9,410 bases of DNA from an uncultured Porphyromonadaceae bacterium. GTDB taxonomy: Bacteria; Bacteroidota; Bacteroidia; Bacteroidales; Muribaculaceae. Location: contig UQGP01000058.1 of NCBI GenBank assembly GCA_900540625.1, forward strand, positions 1 to 9,410, given 5' to 3'. The position numbers and the translations under genes were made by a program. Of this stretch, positions 1-6,759 are shown in pieces; position 1 is the stretch's first letter, and each line of letters begins with the position of its first letter. The notes beneath the pieces are model-generated. The model was not told where the DNA came from. It saw only the letters and a list, made by a program, of their open reading frames with translations, and did not search any database.

Positions 1-1616
1 TTCACCGTATCGGCCAATACCGCAATCCAGCGCACCTGCTGACCGGGACGATAGGTGGACAGGTCGGTGGATACGGTCAGGGTTTGAGGGCTCTCGTCGT
101 AACTTTTCTGAGGTATGGCACTTACATATTCGCCGCAACGCACTATGCCAGTGGATGTTCGGTAGCAAATGCTGCCTCTTGCCGAAATGCGCATTTTCAC
201 CATACCATTGGCGTCGGTACGGCCCAGCGAGGTGTATCGTTTCTTTTGGACACCTTTGTCCACGAGTACTTCGAGCCCCTGGACGGGCTTGCCCGATGCG
301 GCTTCGACCATGGTGATAAATGTCCCATCAGTGTTGGTGACGACTGCCGGGAAGTACTCGATGACCATAATGCCGGAATAGTTGTCGACTTCTTTGCCGT
401 CAAGTGCAACGGTGTAGACGTAATTGCCTACGGGCAATTGCACGGCTACGCTATCCTTGACTTCTACCGTGGGGTCGGTAGTGTTGATATTGAGCGTCAA
501 TGTCTTGACAGGTTGTTTCAGCGGGGCCTTTGACTTGATTTGACGCAAGCCGCGATTGATTGTATAATCCATATCAGTGTATAGACGCAGTTCGGCAGTC
601 TTGACGTTGCGGGCGGTATAATACAACATAATGTCTTGTCCGGCTATACCGACGTCTTGTATGGGACGCATCGAGATGATAGGCTTGGTGAAGTCGGCGA
701 CGGCATTCTTGGCATAAGACTCAACCCACGTGCCTTTGACGCTTTGGGCAAAATCTTCGATAGTAGCCAAGTAGGCTTTGTCTCCGAGTTTTTTGTTCAA
801 GTCTAATGGATTAGTCAGTATGGTATAGGCGATGATTTCGCTATTGGGATTGGCCTTGTACTTGGCCCAAAAGTCGAGCATGGCCTTGGCGTTATCGCCG
901 GGAGTGAATTGGGCCGTGAGCTTGGCCGTCCACAGCATCCACGAGGCGGAGCCTTCGGGGTGCTTGGCGAGGATTTGTCTACGAACGTCGGTGATCAGCG
1001 GCGTCGAGTGTACCATGCCGCCTTCCATAATCTTAGATGCAACAAAATCGCATACTGCGGGGTAATATGTGCGCGTGAGGCGGTCGGCTTTGACGACCGT
1101 GGCCCAACGTTCGATGGAGGTGTTATCGGCGGCTTTCCAAGCCTCGGCAAGCAGCGAGTCCACCACTTCGATGAAGGCTTTGCCGTCCCACTCGGCGATG
1201 TCGGCCGGACGCGGTCCCTCGGGGAGGGTGCGGCCACGCATATTCCTGCTGTTGTCCGACCGATACTTACTATAAAGTTGGGCGGCATAGAGGTTAAATA
1301 TTGCCTTGGCGTCGGGCGCCGTCTGACGTGCGGCGTACTGCACGACTTGGGCTATGGATGTCTTGAGCGAGTCGCGATCTATGGACTCGGCAGCCTTGGT
1401 CTTTTGCATCAGCGCCAGTAGCTGCACGGGGGCATTGCCGTCCTTGACGGCTTGGGCCAAGGCGGCATCGGCATCGCGTATCACATCGCGCGGATAGGCG
1501 AAATCGGGCTTCTCGAAAGTGGAGGAGGCTGAAACTGACGTTACAGCAAAAAGTATTGATATTAAAGCGATTAAATAACGGCACGGACCGTTGTCGAAGG
1601 TTCGATGTATTTTCAT
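1..1616 (-). CDS. Alpha-2-macroglobulin family protein, N-terminal part (runs off the left edge)
   Basis: Open frame from ATG at 1616 to the window edge: 538 complete codons with no stop. Residues 1-30 form a Sec signal peptide (basic start, hydrophobic 14-26, likely cleavage after VSA at 28-30). There is no lipobox cysteine, so it is predicted to be soluble in the periplasm or exported rather than a lipoprotein. Residues of about 40-300 are helical and repeat-like. A beta-rich macroglobulin-type part follows, with a GKPVQGLEV...TDANG stretch near 437-470 and the MG2-type signature TDLSTYRPGQ at 517-526, which corresponds to the DRxxYRPGQ motif of the family. Bacteroidota members usually exceed 1,500 residues, so most of the protein lies outside, including any thioester region. 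These proteins are thought to trap attacking proteases or act in envelope defence, often beside penicillin-binding protein PbpC. Here the 5' neighbours are glycan genes instead. Family assignment is firm; the role is inferred. Confidence 0.9.
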   Translation of the reverse strand, partial: MKIHRTFDNGPCRYLIALISILFAVTSVSASSTFEKPDFAYPRDVIRDADAALAQAVKDGNAPVQLLALMQKTKAAESIDRDSLKTSIAQVVQYAARQTAPDAKAIFNLYAAQLYSKYRSDNSRNMRGRTLPEGPRPADIAEWDGKAFIEVVDSLLAEAWKAADNTSIERWATVVKADRLTRTYYPAVCDFVASKIMEGGMVHSTPLITDVRRQILAKHPEGSASWMLWTAKLTAQFTPGDNAKAMLDFWAKYKANPNSEIIAYTILTNPLDLNKKLGDKAYLATIEDFAQSVKGTWVESYAKNAVADFTKPIISMRPIQDVGIAGQDIMLYYTARNVKTAELRLYTDMDYTINRGLRQIKSKAPLKQPVKTLTLNINTTDPTVEVKDSVAVQLPVGNYVYTVALDGKEVDNYSGIMVIEYFPAVVTNTDGTFITMVEAASGKPVQGLEVLVDKGVQKKRYTSLGRTDANGMVKMRISARGSICYRTSTGIVRCGEYVSAIPQKSYDESPQTLTVSTDLSTYRPGQQVRWIAVLADTV

Positions 1617-1651
1617 TGCTGTTATAGCGGTATTGTTCTTAGGTGGAAAAA

Positions 1652-1727
1652 TATAGGAGTTATGGGAAAGATGAGAAAGATGGGAAAGATGGGAATTATG
1701 CATTATTCTCATTATCCCCATTATTTC
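1652..1727. repeat. Mirrored 9-bp repeat tract A with ATGCAT centre
   Basis: Five tandem 9-mers run from 1652 to 1696: TATAGGAGT, TATGGGAAA, GATGAGAAA, GATGGGAAA and GATGGGAAT. The palindrome ATGCAT follows at 1698-1703. After it the 9-bp period continues in complementary sense, with CATTATTCT, CATTATCCC and CATTATTTC at 1701-1727. The two sides can fold into an imperfect hairpin, with about 12 pairs (two of them G-T wobbles) and three mismatches in the first 16 positions outward from the centre. The tract fills the gap between the DUF115-like gene and the alpha-2-macroglobulin start, and its right part encodes the last residues of the DUF115-like protein. Confidence 0.85.
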
Positions 1728-2616
1728 TGTCGAGATTTTTTCTGTCGAAGGCGTCGATGTACGAGCCGGGGGTGACGTTGAAAATGTTTATATGTCGGCG
1801 GCGTGCCCATGCTTCGAGCAGGTGATAGCTGCGGAAGGCGACGTAGAAGCTGTGCACGATGTCGTGCAGCCGGTATCCGCGGTAGGTTGTGTCCACGCGT
1901 TTCTGCTCGGCGGCATCGTCTTTGTAGAAGTGCGGTTGTACGGATATGACGTTGTTGTGGTCGTCCACGGCGATGGTGCGCATCCACGAGTGGTCGGCAC
2001 CGGCGACGTATATCGTGTCGTATCCGAGCCAAGCGGCAGCCATAATGGCGGGTATCAGAACGTTGCGCGGACGCGGCATACCCAGGCGGTGCGAGTAGGC
2101 CCAATGCGTCAGCCACTGCCACCCTTCGAGACCTACGGCGTTGATGCTCACGGGGTGTATGTGCGGATTTGCGGTGATGGCCGGGTCGAGGGCGCCGACT
2201 TTGCCCCGGGGCACTATCAGCACCATGTCCCAGTCGACATCGGCCAATGCGCGGCGCAGGCGCTGCATATTGGGGTTGGCCGAGGGGGCGAAGAACAGCG
2301 GATCTACCATGATGTAGTACCGGGGGCGCAGGCGCGTGAATTCGGGCGCTATGGCGGCAAAATTGACGGCCATGGTCGGCATGGACGTCAGGGTCTCGCC
2401 GTGCTCGGCTATGGTCTGCGCCAGCGACGGACCGTTGCCCATAACGACTATGGCATCGCCTCGGGAGGCATCGCGACGCGGCCACGGACGGGTGCAGCGC
2501 GATTGCAGCAGCATCTTGGCCACGCTTTTCAGCGACGGCGAGGTTTGAGCCAGTGCGTGCTTTATTTTAGATGTCATCTTGCCCATATTGGTGGGTATTA
2601 AGTCGTTGTACGACAT
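1696..2616 (-). CDS. DUF115 / MptE-like protein, putative surface-glycan enzyme
   Basis: A 306-residue soluble protein with the nucleotide-binding-like signature VVMGNGPSL (57-65), then VNFAA (84-88), YYIMVDP (100-106), GYDTIYVAGADHSW (198-211) and NVTPGSYIDAF (280-290). This series matches the DUF115/6-hydroxymethylpterin pyrophosphokinase MptE-like superfamily, which includes motility-associated Maf proteins linked to nonulosonic-acid transfer. In Bacteroidota such genes often sit in polysaccharide loci, so a glycosyltransferase-like role is inferred from family and context; a pterin role seems unlikely here. From the longest start (2616) it overlaps the upstream SDR gene by 50 nt. Met11 (2586) or Met14 (2577) would cut the overlap to 20 or 11 nt, and I favour one of these because the first ten residues lie in the SDR 3' end. 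The tail NNGDNENNA is encoded by intergenic 9-bp repeat units and is probably not part of the ancestral fold. Confidence 0.75.
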   Translation of the reverse strand: MSYNDLIPTNMGKMTSKIKHALAQTSPSLKSVAKMLLQSRCTRPWPRRDASRGDAIVVMGNGPSLAQTIAEHGETLTSMPTMAVNFAAIAPEFTRLRPRYYIMVDPLFFAPSANPNMQRLRRALADVDWDMVLIVPRGKVGALDPAITANPHIHPVSINAVGLEGWQWLTHWAYSHRLGMPRPRNVLIPAIMAAAWLGYDTIYVAGADHSWMRTIAVDDHNNVISVQPHFYKDDAAEQKRVDTTYRGYRLHDIVHSFYVAFRSYHLLEAWARRRHINIFNVTPGSYIDAFDRKNLDRNNGDNENNA

Positions 2617-3340
2617 TGGTCATAGCTATATCGCGACCCGAGGCTTCGAGGGCGCGGCGCAGGCGCGAGGCATCGAAGGTCAGGGTGCGCGTCAGCGTAT
2701 CGTAGTATCGGCGACCGTAGAGCCAGCGTGCCCAACGGGGGCGCAGCGTACCCACGTTTTTGTCCTTGATACGGTGGGCCAGCGCTTCGATGAAGGCGTC
2801 CACGGTAGTGTCCGTGCCGTCGGTGACGTTGTATATGCCGGGGGCGGACTGCATCTCGACGCTCAGGCGTGCAACGTCCATAGCGTGTACCACACTGATA
2901 TTGGCCGAGTTGCCGCCGATGTGCATCAGCGTACCTCGAGCGACGCCACGTGCCATACGCATAGGCAGTCCCGTCATTCCGGTGCCGACGATATTGGCCG
3001 GGCGAAGTATCAGGCACGGCAGCGCGTGGCGGCGGCAGTATTCGGCGAACATGGCCTCGTCGCGCGCCAGCGGCGATTCGGCTTTCCGTGGGGTGTCTTC
3101 GTCGAGGTCGCGGCCTTCGGAGATGTCGTAAATATCCGTGGAGCTGATCATTACGGCCGCATCGACGTGCGTGCCCTCTTCGGGACGTGTGATTACGCGC
3201 CATTGCTCGCCGAAGGCTACGGCCAGGTATTTGACCATAAATTCGGCGCCGGGGCATAGGGCCAGCAGCGTCTTGGTCGGTTGGGGCGCCGGGGCGTCGC
3301 CGGGGCGATCAAAGTGTTCGGTCAACGTTGTTTGCGACAT
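2567..3340 (-). CDS. Degenerate NAD-dependent epimerase/dehydratase (extended SDR) homologue
   Basis: A 257-residue protein, shorter than the roughly 300-340 of extended SDR epimerases. Recognisable SDR landmarks are SSTDIYD (66-72), SPLARDEAMFAEY (89-101), LRPANIVGTGMTG (112-124), ISVVHAMDVARLSV (148-161) and GIYNVTDG (168-175). Three core features are altered. The GxxGxxG dinucleotide loop is replaced by LCPGAEFM (28-35). The segment between the second strand and SSTDIYD is only about 15 residues, so the beta3-beta4 region seems to be lost. The YxxxK catalytic pair reads LxxxE (91-95). It may therefore bind a nucleotide sugar without catalysis, or act as a partner subunit. Its start overlaps the end of the glycosyltransferase gene by 19 nt and its end overlaps the DUF115-like gene, which suggests translational coupling. 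Fold assignment is fairly sure; activity is unknown. Confidence 0.75.
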   Translation of the reverse strand: MSQTTLTEHFDRPGDAPAPQPTKTLLALCPGAEFMVKYLAVAFGEQWRVITRPEEGTHVDAAVMISSTDIYDISEGRDLDEDTPRKAESPLARDEAMFAEYCRRHALPCLILRPANIVGTGMTGLPMRMARGVARGTLMHIGGNSANISVVHAMDVARLSVEMQSAPGIYNVTDGTDTTVDAFIEALAHRIKDKNVGTLRPRWARWLYGRRYYDTLTRTLTFDASRLRRALEASGRDIAMTNVVQRLNTHQYGQDDI

Positions 3341-4089
3341 AAGTAGCTGTGTATAACGCGTGTATAGTGTCTGAGAATATTGAGATGGGACGCCGGCATA
3401 CCGTGCTTACGGAACGAGCGTAGCCGTTCGCGGTTATTGGTCACCAGACGCGAGTACCAGCGCTGCGACAGGCCTCCGGTGTCCATACATACCATATCCA
3501 GAGGCAGGTAGCACGGGCGCAACTCGGTGTGTTCGAACAGCCGCAGCCACATTTCGAAGTCGCCGCCGACGCGGAAGTCGGTGTCGTAAGGGCCTACAGC
3601 CATAGCTGTCCGGCGCGAAACGTACAGTGTGGGATGTCCCGGAGCATAGCCTTGGCGCAGCATCGTGGGGACGAAGTGCGCGGCGCCGTAGTATCGCAGC
3701 ACCTTGTCGCTGCCGGCGCGGCTGTAGTGCAGGTCGCCGTAGACAAAATCGGCGTCACCCTCGTCAAAGGCTCGGGCTATCTGCGCCACAACAGTGTCGT
3801 TGCTGTAGGTGTCGCCGGCGTGCAGCAGTCCTATGACGTCCGCCCCGGCATCGAGGGCTGCCCGAATGCCGCGATTTATGGCATCGTAGACCCCGGCCGG
3901 AGGCGCACTCACCACCGTGGCTGTGGCAGCGTGGCGCTCGGCTTCAAGGATTTCGGCGGTACCGTCGGTGCTATCGCCATCGACAATTATGTGCAGTATG
4001 TCCGCGTATGTCTGACGCCGTACCGAGGCAATGGTACGGCGCAGGCCTTCGACATTGTTGCGGGTGATGGTGACGACGGCTATCTGCAT
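3322..4089 (-). CDS. Family 2 glycosyltransferase (WcaE-like)
   Basis: A 255-residue GT-A fold enzyme. It opens with VVTITRNNVEGLRRTIASV (5-23) and has the nucleotide-sugar-binding VDGDSTDGT (36-44), then GVYDAINRG (66-74), an acidic metal-site motif LLHAGDTY (88-95) and the acceptor-side signature VGGDFEMWLR (174-183). The YDAINRG and GDFEMWLR pair is typical of WcaE/WfgD-type transferases in capsule and O-antigen loci. It should move a sugar from a nucleotide donor to a lipid-linked acceptor at the inner face of the inner membrane; the sugar cannot be read from sequence. No transmembrane segment is evident. The ATG at 4089 begins directly with the family's N-terminal strand, so the start is well supported. 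Only 65 bp separate it from the membrane-protein gene upstream, and its end overlaps the SDR gene by 19 nt. Confidence 0.9.
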   Translation of the reverse strand: MQIAVVTITRNNVEGLRRTIASVRRQTYADILHIIVDGDSTDGTAEILEAERHAATATVVSAPPAGVYDAINRGIRAALDAGADVIGLLHAGDTYSNDTVVAQIARAFDEGDADFVYGDLHYSRAGSDKVLRYYGAAHFVPTMLRQGYAPGHPTLYVSRRTAMAVGPYDTDFRVGGDFEMWLRLFEHTELRPCYLPLDMVCMDTGGLSQRWYSRLVTNNRERLRSFRKHGMPASHLNILRHYTRVIHSYLCRKQR

Positions 4090-4103
4090 CTTTTATCCGG
4101 ATT

Positions 4104-4130
4104 TGTAGCTGTTAAGGCTGTTATAGTTAT
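4104..4130. repeat. Short 9-bp tandem array C
   Basis: Three consecutive 9-mers, TGTAGCTGT, TAAGGCTGT and TATAGTTAT, fill the middle of the 65-bp gap between the membrane-protein and glycosyltransferase genes. The array is flanked by a 5-bp inverted pair, TCCGG (4096-4100) and CCGGA (4134-4138). The CTGT half-unit is shared with array D at 5624-5668. With only three units this would be weak evidence alone; the other arrays support it. Confidence 0.6.
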
Positions 4131-4154
4131 AACGCCGGAAGCGACTGAATTATT

Positions 4155-5588
4155 TCACTCGGTGGGCGGAAAGGTGATACTTTGCATGATGTAGCTGGCA
4201 ACGAGTACCACCACCAGGGCGATGCCGGCCCAGGACATCCAGCTACGCAGCGAGTACTTGGGGCCGAGTACGGTCATAGCCACGGCGGGTGCTACCAGAG
4301 GCACAGCCATAAGGCCGTAGCGCGATATGGTACCGCCGAATAGGTAGCAGGGTATCAGCCAGCACACTATGCTCCACAGCACCAGGCGCGTCATGGTCTT
4401 CAGCCGGAAGTAAGGCATAGACAGACGATATTCCTGACGGCTGTAGAAGAGGAAGTAGAAGGCCATCAGGACAAAGAGATACCACGGATAAGAGATATGG
4501 GCGTAAAAGGACGTGGGTCCGTAGAGAATATCGCGACCCCAATTCCAGGGGAAGGGTATGAGGAATTGGACGGCGGCGGTCACCGGCATCAGCAGCACTT
4601 TGAAGTATACGGGGAGTGTGGCGTAGTCGCCGATGAAGTTATAGTAGGCCAACTGGTTGGGAGCATCGTAGCGTATCCACTCGTTGGAGATACTCATACC
4701 TATAATTCCGTCGGCATCGGGGGTGATTCGAGCGATATTGCCCACACCCCACAGCAGTATGCAGAATCCGGCGCATAATCCGATATAAGTCCATGCGCGG
4801 CGGCGTCCTTCGGCATCAACGGCGGCGGGGAGGATGCACATCACGGTGCCTATGGCTATAGCCAACAGCATATTGGGGCGCACCAGCAGGAGCATCGCGG
4901 CGCCGATGTACACGGGCACGATGATGCGGAGCATACTGCGGTCGCCGGAGGATGCAAAGCCGACGCCGACCATGGCGAAGGATGCGCACACCCAGGCGTC
5001 CTTGATAAGCAGCGTGCCCGAGGTCATAAAGTAGCATACGGCGGCGGCACATGCCATGGACACGGCGGCGGTGCGGCGATTGGCGGTAAGGCGCCAAGCA
5101 ATAATGCCCGAGCACATTATCGAGAGGAGAATTGCGGCCATGCTTACCATCAGTCCGGCGGTGATGCTGATGCCGGTGACGGACATGACCGCGGCAACGA
5201 TGCCGCCGTACATGCCGTAGGTGGGGGGTATGGCTTCGCCGCCGGCGCCTAGGCGGTACAAGGCATCGTTCCAGGTGCGCCATGCGTCGCTGTTGTAGAG
5301 CACGGGCGCGGCATCGGTGCCACCGCAGCCTATGGTGAAGTAGTTGACATTGACCACAATACCTATGGACAGAATGGTGGCGGCGCCCAGCAGCACGTAG
5401 GCGCCGAGACGCGAGGCTCCGCCGCACAGAAAGCCGTAGACTCCGAGGGTGACCACGGTAATGCCGGCAAATCCGGCAAAGGCCAACGCCGGCGCTCCGG
5501 GTAAAAAGTACATACATGCAGCTACGGCCAGGGCCGCCGTAGCGCACGCGGCAACAAATGTCTTGGGAATGTGTGCAATCTTGTTCAT
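4155..5588 (-). CDS. Polytopic membrane protein, EpsG/GT-C-like, putative glycan polymerase or transferase
   Basis: A 477-residue integral membrane protein with about 13-15 predicted hydrophobic helices (first at about 11-29, last at about 452-470). Two larger hydrophilic loops occur at about 83-126, containing the acidic SDAWRTWNDALY (100-111), and at about 285-328. LLIKDAWV (193-200), LLVRPNMLL (234-242) and SRYGLMAVPLVAPA (422-435) resemble elements of EpsG-type polymerases and GT-C (GT39-like) enzymes, which use polyprenyl-linked sugars on the periplasmic side. The resemblance is of general pattern, not a confident family match. It is followed by GT2, SDR and DUF115-like genes, which favours a role in surface-glycan assembly. 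It starts 90 bp after the porin stop, across repeat array D, with no clear promoter. A flippase seems less likely because the loops are long and charged. Confidence 0.75.
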   Translation of the reverse strand: MNKIAHIPKTFVAACATAALAVAACMYFLPGAPALAFAGFAGITVVTLGVYGFLCGGASRLGAYVLLGAATILSIGIVVNVNYFTIGCGGTDAAPVLYNSDAWRTWNDALYRLGAGGEAIPPTYGMYGGIVAAVMSVTGISITAGLMVSMAAILLSIMCSGIIAWRLTANRRTAAVSMACAAAVCYFMTSGTLLIKDAWVCASFAMVGVGFASSGDRSMLRIIVPVYIGAAMLLLVRPNMLLAIAIGTVMCILPAAVDAEGRRRAWTYIGLCAGFCILLWGVGNIARITPDADGIIGMSISNEWIRYDAPNQLAYYNFIGDYATLPVYFKVLLMPVTAAVQFLIPFPWNWGRDILYGPTSFYAHISYPWYLFVLMAFYFLFYSRQEYRLSMPYFRLKTMTRLVLWSIVCWLIPCYLFGGTISRYGLMAVPLVAPAVAMTVLGPKYSLRSWMSWAGIALVVVLVASYIMQSITFPPTE

Positions 5589-5623
5589 CTTACGTTGTTT
5601 TCTTATATCATTGTACAGTCCGG

Positions 5624-5671
5624 TATAGCTGTTATGGCTATGATGACTGTTATAGCTGTGATGGCATAGCC
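5624..5671. repeat. 9-bp tandem array D with internal inverted repeat
   Basis: Five 9-mers run from 5624 to 5668: TATAGCTGT, TATGGCTAT, GATGACTGT, TATAGCTGT and GATGGCATA. Units 1 and 4 are identical. A perfect 7-bp inverted pair, GGCTATG (5636-5642) and CATAGCC (5665-5671), spans the last units, with a 22-nt spacer. The array lies just downstream of the porin stop and ahead of the membrane-protein gene on the minus strand. There is no T-run, so it is not a standard intrinsic terminator. Confidence 0.75.
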
Positions 5672-5678
5672 GTGGAAA

Positions 5679-6749
5679 TCAGAATTGTACGACAAGCTCG
5701 GCGACCAGACGATTGCCGTGGCTGTCTTGGGGCGCCCCGCCGCGTCCCCAAAAAACTTTCTCGAAGTTGAGGCGTACCAGGGCGTTGACCTTGCCGTAGG
5801 TGTAGTCCAGCGCCGACCCGACGGTCAAACGCTGTTGCGAGGGTATGGTGGTTTCGAGCCTTCCTTCCGTGTCGAGGGTCTTGCCGTCGGAATGTGCGGT
5901 GACCGCGTCGAAACGGCCTTGGACACTCCAACGACGAAAGATGCCGACCCGGGCGGGTATGCCCCAGTCCGCAAAGAAGTTGAAGACGTTGGACGACGGA
6001 TGGGCGTCGTGGGTGTAGACGGTGCGCATATACTCGGCCTCGGCACGCAGCCCGCCGACGGTGAGTATGGCCGAAGCGCCCCAGAGGTTCATACGCACAT
6101 GCCCGGGTTCGACGGACTGGAAGCCGGTCTCGAAGCGCAGCCAATCGGTAGCCTGCTGGGAAATCTTGACGGCGTAGGCGTAGTCCTTGCTCCAGACATC
6201 ATGGTCGGAGATGGTGGCGCTGTTGAACATCCCGGCTTCGATGTAATTGTCGCTGCCCCAGGGCAGTGTGTAGTGCCCCTTGACGCCGACGGCACGGACG
6301 TTATTGACGTATTTGCCCAGATAGGAGCGGTTGGCAAAGAGGTATGTTCCAGGGCCGCGGAAGTTGTCCGTTCCGAAGGGTATGCGGAATTGTCCTGCCT
6401 GCACAAACCAGCGCGAGGCGATATCGACGCGCGCCCATACGTCGAGGACCTTGATGGAACCTTTGTCGCAGAAGTCGGTATTGAGGTAGTATCGCAAGCG
6501 CGGCATCACCCGACCGGTGATTTGGATGCGGGCATTACGTATCTGGAAGCGTCCTTCGCCGTTGTCGGTATCGACTTCGTAGCGGGCACGGGCAACGCCG
6601 TGAACCTCAGGGATGTAGAAGTTGCGTTCCCGAGACTGAGACTCAGCTTGGGTCTGAGCCTGAACGCTGTCGCCGACTTCTGCACCTAAGGCCGCGAACG
6701 GAGTCATGGCCCACAAAAGTATCGTTAATATGAAGTGCGTCCCGCGCAT
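5679..6749 (-). CDS. Outer-membrane porin, phosphate-selective OprO/OprP type
   Basis: A 356-residue outer-membrane beta-barrel from ATG at 6749. The frame is open further upstream to 6830, but that start would lie inside the transporter gene and hide the signal peptide. From 6749 the protein opens with a hydrophobic signal (FILTILLWAMTPFAALGA, cleavage near residues 22-24). The mature part shows alternating strands with many Tyr, Trp and Arg, RFQIRNARIQITG followed by YYLNTDF, then QAGQFRIPFG and EAGMFNSA, which fit the O/P porin family (PF07396). It ends in ...VAELVVQF, a C-terminal Phe recognised by the BAM machinery. Members form anion-preferring channels, but the selectivity of this one is not established. 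It starts 10 bp after the transporter stop, so the two are almost certainly co-transcribed and may serve one substrate across both membranes. Confidence 0.88.
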   Translation of the reverse strand: MRGTHFILTILLWAMTPFAALGAEVGDSVQAQTQAESQSRERNFYIPEVHGVARARYEVDTDNGEGRFQIRNARIQITGRVMPRLRYYLNTDFCDKGSIKVLDVWARVDIASRWFVQAGQFRIPFGTDNFRGPGTYLFANRSYLGKYVNNVRAVGVKGHYTLPWGSDNYIEAGMFNSATISDHDVWSKDYAYAVKISQQATDWLRFETGFQSVEPGHVRMNLWGASAILTVGGLRAEAEYMRTVYTHDAHPSSNVFNFFADWGIPARVGIFRRWSVQGRFDAVTAHSDGKTLDTEGRLETTIPSQQRLTVGSALDYTYGKVNALVRLNFEKVFWGRGGAPQDSHGNRLVAELVVQF

Positions 6750-6759
6750 ATTCTGTGTC

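Noticed and set aside
84..533. 149-codon plus-strand frame and similar frames over 1-1616
   Set aside because: They are antisense shadows of the alpha-2-macroglobulin frame, which is open throughout and carries the signal peptide and the YRPGQ motif.
1648..1655. TATATTTT as a -7 box for the alpha-2-macroglobulin gene
   Set aside because: It matches TAnnTTTG except the last base, but no -33 partner is seen and it overlaps the repeat tract, so it is too weak to call.
1652..1727. CRISPR array or mobile-element end
   Set aside because: Units are 9 bp with no spacers, there are no cas genes, and no transposase or target-site duplication is visible.
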